Source of the DNA: CBDBDZ01 sp965204215
GTDB taxonomy: Bacteria; Pseudomonadota; Gammaproteobacteria; Pseudomonadales; GM7GCV1
Direction: 5' to 3'
Length of the DNA stretch: 64,000 nt
Assembly (NCBI GenBank): GCA_965204215.1
Contig: CBDBDZ010000013.1
Location: forward strand, 496,001 to 560,000
Shown here: one piece after another, positions 53,184 through 60,511 of the stretch
Layout: each line of letters starts with the position of its first letter
Numbering within the stretch: position 1 is the stretch's first letter
The notes under the pieces: generated by a model
What the model saw: only the letters and a program-made list of their open reading frames with translations
Told to the model about the DNA's origin: nothing
Database searches by the model: none
Position numbers and translations under genes: made by a program

Positions 53184-54839
53184 ATGAATTTAGTGCAATT
53201 ACAGAAGCAAAATCAACAACTTATTGAGGAGAACCGACGCCTGAAAGCGCAACAGGCAACGCATTTAAAACTGATTCATAACAAGGATAAAACGCTACAA
53301 GATAAGAATAATGAACTACAGGATAAAGACACAGAGTTGCAACGCAAGGAATCTACAGTGAACACCCAAAGACAACGCATTCAACAGTTGTTAGAGCAAC
53401 TGGCGCAAGCGCGCCAACAGCGTTTTGGGCGTTCTTCGGAGCAGTTGAATCCTCACCAGTTATCCTTATTCGATGAAGCTGAACACGCCTGTGATGACGA
53501 TGCTTTGGAATCAGCGCCATCAGATACTGATAGTATTACTGTGAAGCCACATCGCCGCAAGAAACGCGGCAGGGTTGCGTTACCTGATGATTTACCACGT
53601 GAAGAACGCATCTATGATTTGAGTGCAGAGCAGCGCATCTGCCCACATGATGGCACGTCACTGAAAGCTATTGGTGAAGCCAGTAGTGAACAGCTTGATA
53701 TTATACCGGCACAGGTTAAAGTCATTCGACATATCTGCAAAAAATATGCTTGCCCTCATTGCCAGTCTTATATAGTCACTGCACGCAAACCTAAACAACC
53801 GATTGAAAGCTCCATTGCCAGTGCGGGGCTATTAGCCCATGTTATCACCAGTAAATATCAAGATAGTTTACCGCTATATCGCCAGGAAACTATCTTTCGA
53901 CGTATTGGGGTGGACTTGAAGCGTAATACACTAGCCAATTGGATGATTCATTGTGGCACATTGATACAGCCGCTGATCAATGCACTAAGTGATCGATTAT
54001 TGGAACAACCTGTCATTCATATGGATGAAACGCCAGTACGGGTGCTGCGACCTGAGCAGGGTTCAAGCAACAAAAAACACTACATGTGGGTACAACGTGC
54101 AGGCCCTCCGGATAAAAGCTATCACGATGTCATCTTTCATTACGCTGATAGTCGCAGTGGTGCTGTTGCAGAACACTTACTGTCAGGGTACAAGGGAGCT
54201 ATCATGGTGGATGGTTACTCTGGTTATAATCAACTACATCGTGACAAGATTCAGCGTCTGGGCTGTTGGGCTCATGCAAGGCGCAAGTTCCATGAGGCGA
54301 AACAAGCACAGCCTAAAGGCAAGAGTGGCAAAGCCGATCAAGCGCTAGCATGGATACAAAAGTTATATGCCATTGAAAAACAGGTAATGCAGCTTGACAC
54401 CGAACCTGAACGCAGAGCCTATCGTCAGCAACATTCAAAACCTGTTGTGGATAAACTCAACCAATGGCGCGAGAAAAATCTATTGATTACACCTCCTGAA
54501 ACAGCATTGGGTAAAGCCCTGGTCTATCTGACCAATCAATGGAACTACCTGAGTGTATACATTGAACATGGCGATTATCCCATCGACAATAACCCAGCCG
54601 AAAATGCCATTCGACCCTTTGTACTGGGGCGCAAGAACTGGTTGTTCTCGAACTCAACTCGCGGTGCCAAAGCCAGTGCTAATCTTTACAGCTTGATTGA
54701 AACTGCCAAAGCCCATCAGGTGGAGCCCCATGCTTATCTCAAGTGGGTGTTGGAAAAGCTGCCTCAGATGGAAGATTTAAACAACGTCGAACAACTGCTA
54801 CCTGACCAATTCAAAAATTTAAAGAGTGTGCTTAATTGA
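53184..54839 (+). CDS. tnpC: IS66-family transposase TnpC
   Basis: The ~551-residue DDE transposase has an N-terminal coiled coil of K/E/Q-rich heptads (residues ~5-75), the QQRFGRSSEQLNPHQLSLFDEAE motif and a zinc-finger pair (RICPHDGTSL ... CKKYACPHCQ). The catalytic core carries Asp in VIHMDETPVRVL, Asp in IMVDGYSGYN and Glu in NNPAENAIRPFVLGRKNWLFSNS. All parts are intact, so the element may be autonomous. ATG 53184 follows an in-frame GTG at 53181. The stop lies inside the right terminal repeat. Confidence 0.96.
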   Translation: MNLVQLQKQNQQLIEENRRLKAQQATHLKLIHNKDKTLQDKNNELQDKDTELQRKESTVNTQRQRIQQLLEQLAQARQQRFGRSSEQLNPHQLSLFDEAEHACDDDALESAPSDTDSITVKPHRRKKRGRVALPDDLPREERIYDLSAEQRICPHDGTSLKAIGEASSEQLDIIPAQVKVIRHICKKYACPHCQSYIVTARKPKQPIESSIASAGLLAHVITSKYQDSLPLYRQETIFRRIGVDLKRNTLANWMIHCGTLIQPLINALSDRLLEQPVIHMDETPVRVLRPEQGSSNKKHYMWVQRAGPPDKSYHDVIFHYADSRSGAVAEHLLSGYKGAIMVDGYSGYNQLHRDKIQRLGCWAHARRKFHEAKQAQPKGKSGKADQALAWIQKLYAIEKQVMQLDTEPERRAYRQQHSKPVVDKLNQWREKNLLITPPETALGKALVYLTNQWNYLSVYIEHGDYPIDNNPAENAIRPFVLGRKNWLFSNSTRGAKASANLYSLIETAKAHQVEPHAYLKWVLEKLPQMEDLNNVEQLLPDQFKNLKSVLN

Positions 54840-55418
54840 GCGCTTACAAATTAATTGCTCACTACGGTGAAGCAATTAAACCTGCCTTATCTCAACTAAA
54901 ACCAGAAACAATGCGACTTATGAGCGATTTGCTCGCAAGAAGGAGACAACTTATTTCCATGCAAACCATGGAAAAAAACCGATTGCAAATCATGCCAAAA
55001 GAACTCACTTCGTCCATTAAACCCATACTCACTGTATTCAAAAATCAGATTCAAAAAATTGATGATAAACTTCTGAAATTAATTGAAGATACTGACGAAT
55101 ATCGAATTAAAAATGAGATTATTCAGAGTATGCCTGGCGTGGGTAATGTCGTCGCTATTAGTTTATTGAGCAACATGCCCGAACTCGGGCTTTTATCCAA
55201 TAAACAAGCAGCCGCATTAGTGGGCGTAGCTCCTGTTAATCGTGAAAGTGGTTCTTATCAAGGTAAGCGCTATATTCGCGGCGGACGTGCTCAAATCCGT
55301 ACCGCAATGTTCATGGCTATGATGTCCGCAATGCAGTGTAATCCTGTCTTTAAAAATCATTATCAAAGGCTTCTAAAAGCAGGTAAACCTAAAAAAGTAG
55401 CTATCATTGCTTGTGTTA

Positions 55419-55574
55419 GAAAAATGATAGTTATCCTTAATTCGATGGTTCGCGACGGCACTTATTGGGAGGAAAATATGATTTCTTAACCAGCTTACAA
55501 ACTATCAGTTGACACCATAGTCACTTGTTAGACAACTTATTGTGAAATTTTTTCAATTTTATTAGGCATTCCTC
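55419..55574. repeat. 156-bp direct repeat, left copy (long target duplication)
   Basis: Identical base for base to 57464-57619. It spans the last ~23 codons of the IS110 transposase, the IS110 right end, attC 5 R'' and the last 12 codons of the next cassette gene. Confidence 0.97.
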
Positions 55575-57463
55575 CCGACTTCGACACTTTTTTTCGTAAG
55601 TGATTGATTTTAAAAGAGTCCCAATTTTAGTTAGGCACTACAAGCTATTTATTAAGAGTTATTTATAAGTTTCCACGTTAGCTGGAATGGAGTGGTTGAG
55701 AGTTTTCGACCCATCACCTGGTAAATTTTGCTGGCCTCAGGGTTAACATTGGAAGGAATGCAATAAAGCACTTTCGTTTTGATATGCACCAATAGACTAC
55801 GCTGAACATGCAATAGCGCATTGCGGATCACAGCAGGTGATAACTTTCTGTGCTGGAGCTTGACACGATAGCTTAAGAATCGCACTAAGCTAAATGCAAC
55901 AAAAGAGATAGCCAGATGAGCTTGAATGCGTTTGGGTGTCCAGTGATAGATAGGGCGTACTTTCAGATCATGTTTGGTAATGCGAAAACTGTCTTCAACT
56001 TGCCATAGCCCTTTGTAATGGCCAAAAACGCCCTGTGCTGACATGGTGTCTAATGACGTTACTACGCCCTTGAGCCCATCCCATTGGGAATCGCGTTCTA
56101 TTTTGCTCTGGTCAACACTGATATGCGTGTCGCCTGCCATTTTCAAATACTTCTTGTAACCAAAATTGCTGAGCAGGCTCTTAGGATTCTTACTTCGCTT
56201 AAGTTTTTTAGTAATGCGTTCTATGGATTGCTCCCTATCCTTTCGGTCTTTCTCTGCTCGGGCATGATTATATTCAACAATCCAGCGTCTACCCTGATAT
56301 GTAAACTCATAGCTGCGGGGTTCATCGTCATTACCTTGTTTGAGATAGCCAACTTGTTTCAAGATGGCTCTTTGCTCTTGTTGGGGTAAGGTCTTGAGTT
56401 TAGCCCCCACAATGTAGGGTATCTCCTGAGCTTCAAGATGAGTCAAATTATTCTGACTCAGCAACCCTCTGTCAGCAACAAATACAATGCGTTCAATGTC
56501 ATAGTGTAAGTGTAAATCAGCAATCGCTGCTTGTAACGTATGACCCTCAAATGTGTTGCCTGGATATACTTCATAACCGACAGGTAACCCATCTTGAGTC
56601 ACCAATAACGCCAACAGAACCTGAGGCTGGTTAAACTTCATATCCTTACTATAACCATTGCTTTTTAACTCATCTTCTGTAAAAGATTCAAAATAAAGTG
56701 TTGTACAGTCAAAGAACAACACATCAACAGCATGACCTACCAGCTGACGTGTTCCTGATAGCACGGTATCCTTTATTCGATTAATCGCTTTATCATCCAA
56801 TTTATCCATCATCCGATAGACTTTCTCCAATGGGATGCTAATGCCAAAATCTTGCTCTAATGAGGTCACCGTCTCTCGTTTGCTGACAGGATTAGCAATA
56901 CGAGCCAATACAATATGGCGGAAAATATCAACAGCACTGACATTATGGCTGGGGTGACCAATCGATGAACCAAAACCCAATTCATCGAATAATTGACCAT
57001 ATATCTCATGGATACCCACAGTGACACGCTGTTGTTCACGCAGTTGTTTTAAATCAACCTGAAGCGGTTTGTTTGATTCAGATTGTGATTTACTTTCAAT
57101 AACTTGCTGTGCGACCTGCTCTGGATTAAACAAACTGGCCTGATGTTCAGCCTCAATATTGGCTTTAACATATTCGGCAACTTCTTTTAATTTAACCAGT
57201 TCGTCGTCATTCATGGCAACGCCAACGTAGCGTACTATCTTTTGCTTGACTTTGTTACCATCGCGAATACTTTCAACAATTTGAACAGTTTTGCGTGGGC
57301 TATTGGGAGTGGACTTAACTCGAACGAACATAGCGTCATTATAGCACAGTGCAAAACGAAAGTAAATAATAAAATTAACTAGGCACTACAAATCAAAATC
57401 CAAGTATTTTGACCAATTTAGTAGCTTTCAAGCTTGATTAGATGACAAATCTGTCGAAGTCGG
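55575..57463 (-). mobile_element. IS1634-family insertion sequence with 156-bp flanking duplications
   Basis: The 1889-bp element begins CCGACTTCGACA (55575-55586) and ends with the exact complement TGTCGAAGTCGG (57452-57463). The direct repeats at 55419-55574 and 57464-57619 abut these ends precisely. AGGCACTACAA also occurs as a subterminal direct repeat at 55633 and 57381. Long, variable target duplications were reported for IS1634 of Mycoplasma mycoides. Confidence 0.93.
55652..57331 (-). CDS. IS1634-family transposase
   Basis: The 559-residue IS4-superfamily transposase of the IS1634 type starts with MFVRVKSTPNSPRKTVQIVES. Its DDE residues lie in DVLFFDCTTLYFESF, IVFVADRGLLSQNNL and GLWQVEDSFRITKHDLKVRPIYHW, with a large beta-strand insertion before the Glu. 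The final motif is RPIYHWTPKRIQAHLAISFVAFSLVR. The frame is intact. It reads toward the left end of the element. Confidence 0.95.
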   Translation of the reverse strand: MFVRVKSTPNSPRKTVQIVESIRDGNKVKQKIVRYVGVAMNDDELVKLKEVAEYVKANIEAEHQASLFNPEQVAQQVIESKSQSESNKPLQVDLKQLREQQRVTVGIHEIYGQLFDELGFGSSIGHPSHNVSAVDIFRHIVLARIANPVSKRETVTSLEQDFGISIPLEKVYRMMDKLDDKAINRIKDTVLSGTRQLVGHAVDVLFFDCTTLYFESFTEDELKSNGYSKDMKFNQPQVLLALLVTQDGLPVGYEVYPGNTFEGHTLQAAIADLHLHYDIERIVFVADRGLLSQNNLTHLEAQEIPYIVGAKLKTLPQQEQRAILKQVGYLKQGNDDEPRSYEFTYQGRRWIVEYNHARAEKDRKDREQSIERITKKLKRSKNPKSLLSNFGYKKYLKMAGDTHISVDQSKIERDSQWDGLKGVVTSLDTMSAQGVFGHYKGLWQVEDSFRITKHDLKVRPIYHWTPKRIQAHLAISFVAFSLVRFLSYRVKLQHRKLSPAVIRNALLHVQRSLLVHIKTKVLYCIPSNVNPEASKIYQVMGRKLSTTPFQLTWKLINNS

Positions 57464-57619
57464 GAAAAATGATAGTTATCCTTAATTCGATGGTTCGCGA
57501 CGGCACTTATTGGGAGGAAAATATGATTTCTTAACCAGCTTACAAACTATCAGTTGACACCATAGTCACTTGTTAGACAACTTATTGTGAAATTTTTTCA
57601 ATTTTATTAGGCATTCCTC
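57464..57619. repeat. 156-bp direct repeat, right copy
   Basis: The right-hand copy of the duplication at 55419-55574. It retains the true 3' end of the adjacent cassette gene (stop at 57582) and attC 5 R'' (TTGTTAG at 57570-57576). Confidence 0.97.
57570..57578 (-). other. attC site 5, R'' end
   Basis: TTGTTAGAC, four bases left of the cassette gene stop. It is the missing end of the attC cut at 50613; a duplicate copy at 55525-55533 arose with the IS1634 insertion. Confidence 0.85.
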
Positions 57620-58049
57620 TTCCGTTATTCCACCACCTATTGGGATTTTTATTATCGGGGTTATACGCAGATCGACTTGCCCAATCTTCACGCAAAAAAA
57701 TTACTGGTTCTTCGTAATGATGAACATAGTGGATAGCGTTCATAACTTTCTCTAAAATATCCATGTCTCGTTCAATCGAAATTTTCAATTCAACCATTGG
57801 ATAGGTTTCAGTGTAGCCAGCTTTATACTCTTTTACATGGCTAGTGGTAGTTGAGCCTTCCTCTGGTTGTGAGGTTTCCATCCCTTGAGCAGATATGCTT
57901 GCATTTCTCTTGTACCTACCATAGCTTAGAGGATGAACCTCCATAACGGCATCCAGAATTTTGTCAACATCTGTGATGGGCGTTTGAATTTCAATCGTCC
58001 AAACTGGAATAAAGTGACCTGATTTCGCTTTGTATTGATTTAAATTCAT
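57582..58049 (-). CDS. Cassette protein with CutA/NIF3-like alpha-beta fold, function unknown
   Basis: A 155-residue soluble protein without signal peptide. The pattern HFIPVWTIEIQTPITDVDKILDAVMEVHPLSYGRYKRN ... YPMVELKISIERDMDILEKVMNAIHYVHHYEEPVIFLREDWASR looks like the dimeric ferredoxin-like fold of the NIF3 insertion/CutA proteins: a strand, a helix carrying VDKILDAV, a glycine turn and a second repeat. I make this call on pattern only. Its attC is site 5, now displaced by ~7 kb of inserted elements. AGGTCAC... gives no strong ribosome site. Confidence 0.6.
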   Translation of the reverse strand: MNLNQYKAKSGHFIPVWTIEIQTPITDVDKILDAVMEVHPLSYGRYKRNASISAQGMETSQPEEGSTTTSHVKEYKAGYTETYPMVELKISIERDMDILEKVMNAIHYVHHYEEPVIFLREDWASRSAYNPDNKNPNRWWNNGRGMPNKIEKISQ

Positions 58050-58064
58050 GGTGTTTTCTATTGT

Positions 58065-58154
58065 CTAACGCCGTGATAAATGGCAATTAAAGCATAGCTT
58101 TAATTGTCCAGTGGAATGCCGCAGGCATGAAACGAATTTCATCACCTTGTTAGT
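58065..58154 (-). other. attC site 6 (DUF4268 cassette)
   Basis: TAACGCCGTGA at 58066 and CACCTTGTTAG ending at 58153, ~90 bp. The central stem GGCAATTAAAGC-ATA-GCTTTAATTGTCC is long and nearly perfect. The TTA at 58150-58152 supplies the stop codon of the cassette gene. Confidence 0.95.
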
Positions 58155-59100
58155 AGTCTCGTTTCATTATTATATCCATAATATGTTCTTTAAATATTCG
58201 CTTAAATAACATTACATTGTTTAGCATCCATGAAAAATATTGCTCCCATTCTTGTTGATGGGTAATATCTGCTTTTGAAATTAATTTAATACGACTAGCC
58301 TTTTTTACAGGTAATTCTTTCCATTCAAGTTCTTTAGATAATTCACATTCAATTAAATCTTTTCTTTTATACAAAGCATTAAATAATTTTTTAGAATCTG
58401 GAATATATACCTCACACGCCATTTCACCTGACTGGCTATTAAGAGTCAACGTGATGTAGGCATTGGAAGCAAATCCAGCATTTATATCATACCAGTGCTG
58501 AGGGTAAGGCTTTCTTAAGCGTAACGATGAATCAACATTTATCACATATTCTTTAAAGCTTGTCCAAAAATTTAATTGTAGCTGTTTGGTTTCAGAGAGT
58601 TCATTCGTATGAGATGTAATTTTCACTGCTTTTGCCCAATCATTAGGTTTAGCGATAACATGGAATTTTGGTGCATAAGGAGAATCCAAAATTTTCCATA
58701 CTTCCATCTGTATAGCGAAAAAATTTATATTTGAATCAGTATGCTCATTTAACCAATCAATTGCTTGTTTGTGCTCGTCTCTGACACTTGCAACTATCCA
58801 AATAATAATCTCAGCATTTAAACCAGAAGCATAAGTTATAATTTTTCCTAAATGGTCGTGATTAGTCATTTCTAGTTGGTTTTCAATTACAATTTTTCTT
58901 CCAGAAATAACTTCCTCTGCCAATATATCTAAACTAAAACTTCCGACACTTGATTCTGTCTCAATAACAGACATATCAATTCCAATTTCATCGCTTAATA
59001 TTTCAATATTATCTTGTTGAGCAAGCCAGTTTGTAAAGTCTAGCGCTTCATGTTTCCAAACTTCTCTTAAACTTACTTTTTCAATTTTAGCTAGATTCAT
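58150..59100 (-). CDS. DUF4268-type protein with PD-(D/E)XK-like nuclease region (cassette)
   Basis: This 316-aa protein begins LREVWKHEALDFTNWLAQQDNIEILSDEIGIDM and has ETESSVGSFSLDILAEEVISGRKIVIENQLEMTNHDHLGKIITYASG. The D-(x)n-E-x-Q spacing (LDILAEE ... VIENQLE) is that of PD-(D/E)XK nucleases. The C-terminal part (NFWTSFKEYV ... LRKPYPQHWYDINAGFASNAYITLTLN) matches DUF4268. Such proteins are found in defence and mobile contexts, but the activity is not shown. The stop lies in attC 6 and the start 20 bases from attC 7. Confidence 0.82.
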   Translation of the reverse strand: MNLAKIEKVSLREVWKHEALDFTNWLAQQDNIEILSDEIGIDMSVIETESSVGSFSLDILAEEVISGRKIVIENQLEMTNHDHLGKIITYASGLNAEIIIWIVASVRDEHKQAIDWLNEHTDSNINFFAIQMEVWKILDSPYAPKFHVIAKPNDWAKAVKITSHTNELSETKQLQLNFWTSFKEYVINVDSSLRLRKPYPQHWYDINAGFASNAYITLTLNSQSGEMACEVYIPDSKKLFNALYKRKDLIECELSKELEWKELPVKKASRIKLISKADITHQQEWEQYFSWMLNNVMLFKRIFKEHIMDIIMKRDY

Positions 59101-59118
59101 TCGATTTATTTTTGACTA

Positions 59119-59173
59119 CTAACGCCTTAAGCAGGGGCGCGCTTTGCGCGTCCTTTGCCTTAACTTGTTATGT
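59119..59173 (-). other. attC site 7 (lipoprotein + YHCH cassette)
   Basis: TAACGCCTTAAGCAG at 59120, central GCGCGC-TTT-GCGCG stem, CCTTAACTTGTTATG. ~55 bp, differing from site 4 at only a few bases. Confidence 0.95.
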
Positions 59174-59206
59174 GCTTTAGTATATAAAAACATACAAAAC
59201 TACAAA

Positions 59207-59791
59207 TTACCGATATCTTGACGGATAAATAGACCTTTCATTATTACGTTTGGGCTTTATTCTACTACTTTCTATACCATATTTTATTTTTAATGCATTA
59301 GCAAGATATTTAGCATCCCAAGACCCATTGATATTATCAGGGAAGCATCGGACTGTTAAACCTGTTTTAGGGCTATATAATTCAGTCGGTGGGGTATAAG
59401 TAGTATACGATGATGAGGAATGTGAAGAAGAGCCAGTTGTATAAATACTATTTCCGATAACTCTACTAGTTGCATTGCCGTACCCACTACCATAAGAACT
59501 TGTTGAACTAGAACCTGGTATAACCGCCGTTCTTCTTTCAATTGTATCAATGTTATTAATTACTAGATAATTTAACCTCCTAGATAAACATAAATCTGCT
59601 GCTCGAAGAGTAGCAAAATCAGCACTTCTCTCCCTTGATGTAAATTCATTGCCATTGAACTTTACTTGAAAGAGATTAGGCTGTATTTCAGTTTCTTTAA
59701 AACCCCCATCATTCCAAAAAGAATTAGGTTTATAACCAGTAGCACAACTTACTAATGTAAATATTGAGATACAACAAATTATTTTTTTCAT
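59207..59791 (-). CDS. CC0125/CC1285-like lipoprotein (cassette)
   Basis: Start ATG 59791 gives 194 residues with a lipoprotein signal (MKKIICCISIFTLVSCATGY, lipobox Cys16). The family pattern follows: GGFKETEIQPNLFQVKFNGNEFTSRERSADFATLRAADLCLSRRLNYLVI. A Ser/Thr/Tyr/Gly-rich linker then leads to a tail LTVRCFPDN ... YDAKYLANALKIKYG (similar to Rickettsiales/alpha members I recall). It is probably periplasmic-facing; function unknown. An in-frame ATG at 59806 would add five residues before the signal. Confidence 0.8.
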   Translation of the reverse strand: MKKIICCISIFTLVSCATGYKPNSFWNDGGFKETEIQPNLFQVKFNGNEFTSRERSADFATLRAADLCLSRRLNYLVINNIDTIERRTAVIPGSSSTSSYGSGYGNATSRVIGNSIYTTGSSSHSSSSYTTYTPPTELYSPKTGLTVRCFPDNINGSWDAKYLANALKIKYGIESSRIKPKRNNERSIYPSRYR

Positions 59792-59855
59792 AATTATTAT
59801 CTGCATAAAAGTAGCTACCTACAAAGATACTTATAGGTAGCTACAAAAAATGAAA

Positions 59856-59996
59856 TCATTTACGGTTATGGCAGTGATATTCTCCCGTTTTATGGTTTTT
59901 GTGACAACCATCTTTATCAGTACCGCCGGAATGAGCGTTTGCAAGCACTGGTAACACTCCTGAACTAAGTAAAATAATAATAAATATTTTTTTCAT
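59856..59996 (-). CDS. Small secreted YHCH-motif protein (cassette)
   Basis: A 46-residue protein, MKKIFIIILLSSGVLPVLAN followed by AHSGGTDKDGCHKNHKTGEYHCHNRK. The signal peptide ends near NA-HS, leaving a ~25-residue mature peptide rich in His and Cys (GGTDKDGCHKNHKTGEYHCH), the pattern of the YHYH/excalibur-related family thought to bind metal. GGAG nine bases before the ATG is a good ribosome site. It lies in the same cassette upstream of the lipoprotein gene; a two-gene export module is possible. Confidence 0.8.
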   Translation of the reverse strand: MKKIFIIILLSSGVLPVLANAHSGGTDKDGCHKNHKTGEYHCHNRK

Positions 59997-60055
59997 ATTA
60001 CATTCTCCACGCCCTAAGTTAAGAGAAACTGTGATGTGCTGGGCGTTTATAGCAC

Positions 60056-60112
60056 ATAACGCTTTGCTCAGCGCGTGCGCTTTAGCGCATCCGCTGGAGC
60101 TACTTGTTATGT
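60056..60112 (-). other. attC site 8 (LRR / small membrane protein cassette)
   Basis: TAACGCTTTGCTCAGCGCG at 60057, GCGCTTTAGCGC stem, CCGCTGGAGC and ACTTGTTATG to 60111. ~57 bp. It contains the TAG stop of the 34-residue gene. Confidence 0.95.
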
Positions 60113-60204
60113 GTAACTTTTTTATCGTAGTCGTTCAAATCCTTAACGATAATCAAGATACCGACTAAAAAAATAACTACGCTAGCAACTACAACCCAAC
60201 TCAT
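60100..60204 (-). CDS. 34-residue single-helix membrane protein (cassette)
   Basis: MSWVVVASVVIFLVGILIIV followed by KDLNDYDKKVTHNK: one membrane helix at residues 3-20 and a charged tail. Its ATG overlaps the TGA of the 76-residue gene in an ATGA junction, and GAGAGAGAACC gives a purine-rich ribosome site. Its stop lies inside attC 8. Short paired membrane proteins of this shape are plausible toxin/antitoxin or complex subunits, but I cannot identify it. Confidence 0.7.
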   Translation of the reverse strand: MSWVVVASVVIFLVGILIIVKDLNDYDKKVTHNK

Positions 60205-60431
60205 GGTTCTCTCTCTAATTGAATAAATCGTCTGATTGCGGCTTTATTTAGCCAAATCAATACAAAGGTAACAGTTAAAATGGCAATAATAGTAATGACT
60301 GCTATATTTGAAGTAGCAGAATTAAAGTTTTGAGCAAGCCAACCAATTAAGGAAATATCAATAGCGGCAAAAATTACAAATGCAACTTTTAACCAACCTA
60401 TTTCTTCTTTAATTCGATCTTTGGCAGCCAT
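60201..60431 (-). CDS. 76-residue two-helix membrane protein (cassette)
   Basis: MAAKDRIKEEIGWLKVAFVI starts the protein: a short charged N-terminus, helix 1 at ~13-33, helix 2 at ~43-62 (IAVITIIAILTVTFVLIWLN), then a basic/acidic tail AIRRFIQLEREP. Translationally coupled to the 34-residue gene by a 4-base overlap. I recall similar small pairs from Vibrio-type cassette arrays but cannot name a function. Confidence 0.75.
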   Translation of the reverse strand: MAAKDRIKEEIGWLKVAFVIFAAIDISLIGWLAQNFNSATSNIAVITIIAILTVTFVLIWLNKAAIRRFIQLEREP

Positions 60432-60511
60432 GTATACACTATAACACGTTTGTAATTAATGTGAAGGCACTACCAATAACGAGATATGTAAACACTGAAA
60501 CATACAATCAT

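Larger units (their letters stand above)
52379..54847 (+). mobile_element. IS66-family insertion sequence with perfect 8-bp target duplication
   Basis: The 2469-bp element is bounded by inverted repeats GTAAGCGCTCAATTAAGCAC (52379 onward) and its exact complement ending at 54847; the match extends over 33 bases. It is flanked by AAATTAAT on both sides (52371-52378 and 54848-54855), the 8-bp duplication normal for IS66. It carries tnpA, tnpB and tnpC. Confidence 0.98.
52032..55489 (+). pseudogene. IS110-family transposase gene interrupted by an IS66-family element
   Basis: Codons 1-115 (52032-52378) encode the DEDD RuvC-like domain: NVGVDTGKQYLDIYI, RIIIEATGRLEHEF and KTDKLDAKL. The rest, from 54856, encodes the C-terminal Transposase_20 domain: IQSMPGVGNVVAISLL and GSYQGKRYIRGGRAQIRTAMFMA with the catalytic Ser region. 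Removing the IS66 element and one 8-bp AAATTAAT copy restores one continuous 326-codon frame reading DAKL-IAHYGEA. So the gene was intact when IS66 arrived and is now split. The apparent ATG-less downstream frame at 54836 is not a separate gene. Confidence 0.92.
50614..55528 (+). mobile_element. IS110-family element inserted in attC 5, itself carrying two other IS
   Basis: The outer element runs from the broken attC (CTTGT at 50609-50613) to a second CTTGT at 55524-55528, followed by TAGAC. A short core repeated at both ends instead of inverted repeats is characteristic of IS110 elements. Without the IS66 and IS481-like insertions it would be about 1.35-1.4 kb. Targeting of attC sites is known for the IS1111-attC group of this family. 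End positions are good to a few bases. Confidence 0.8.

Noticed and set aside
54836..55489. Separate IS110 transposase gene starting at 54836
   Set aside because: Its first codons are IS66 terminal repeat; the true frame is the continuation of the gene beginning at 52032.
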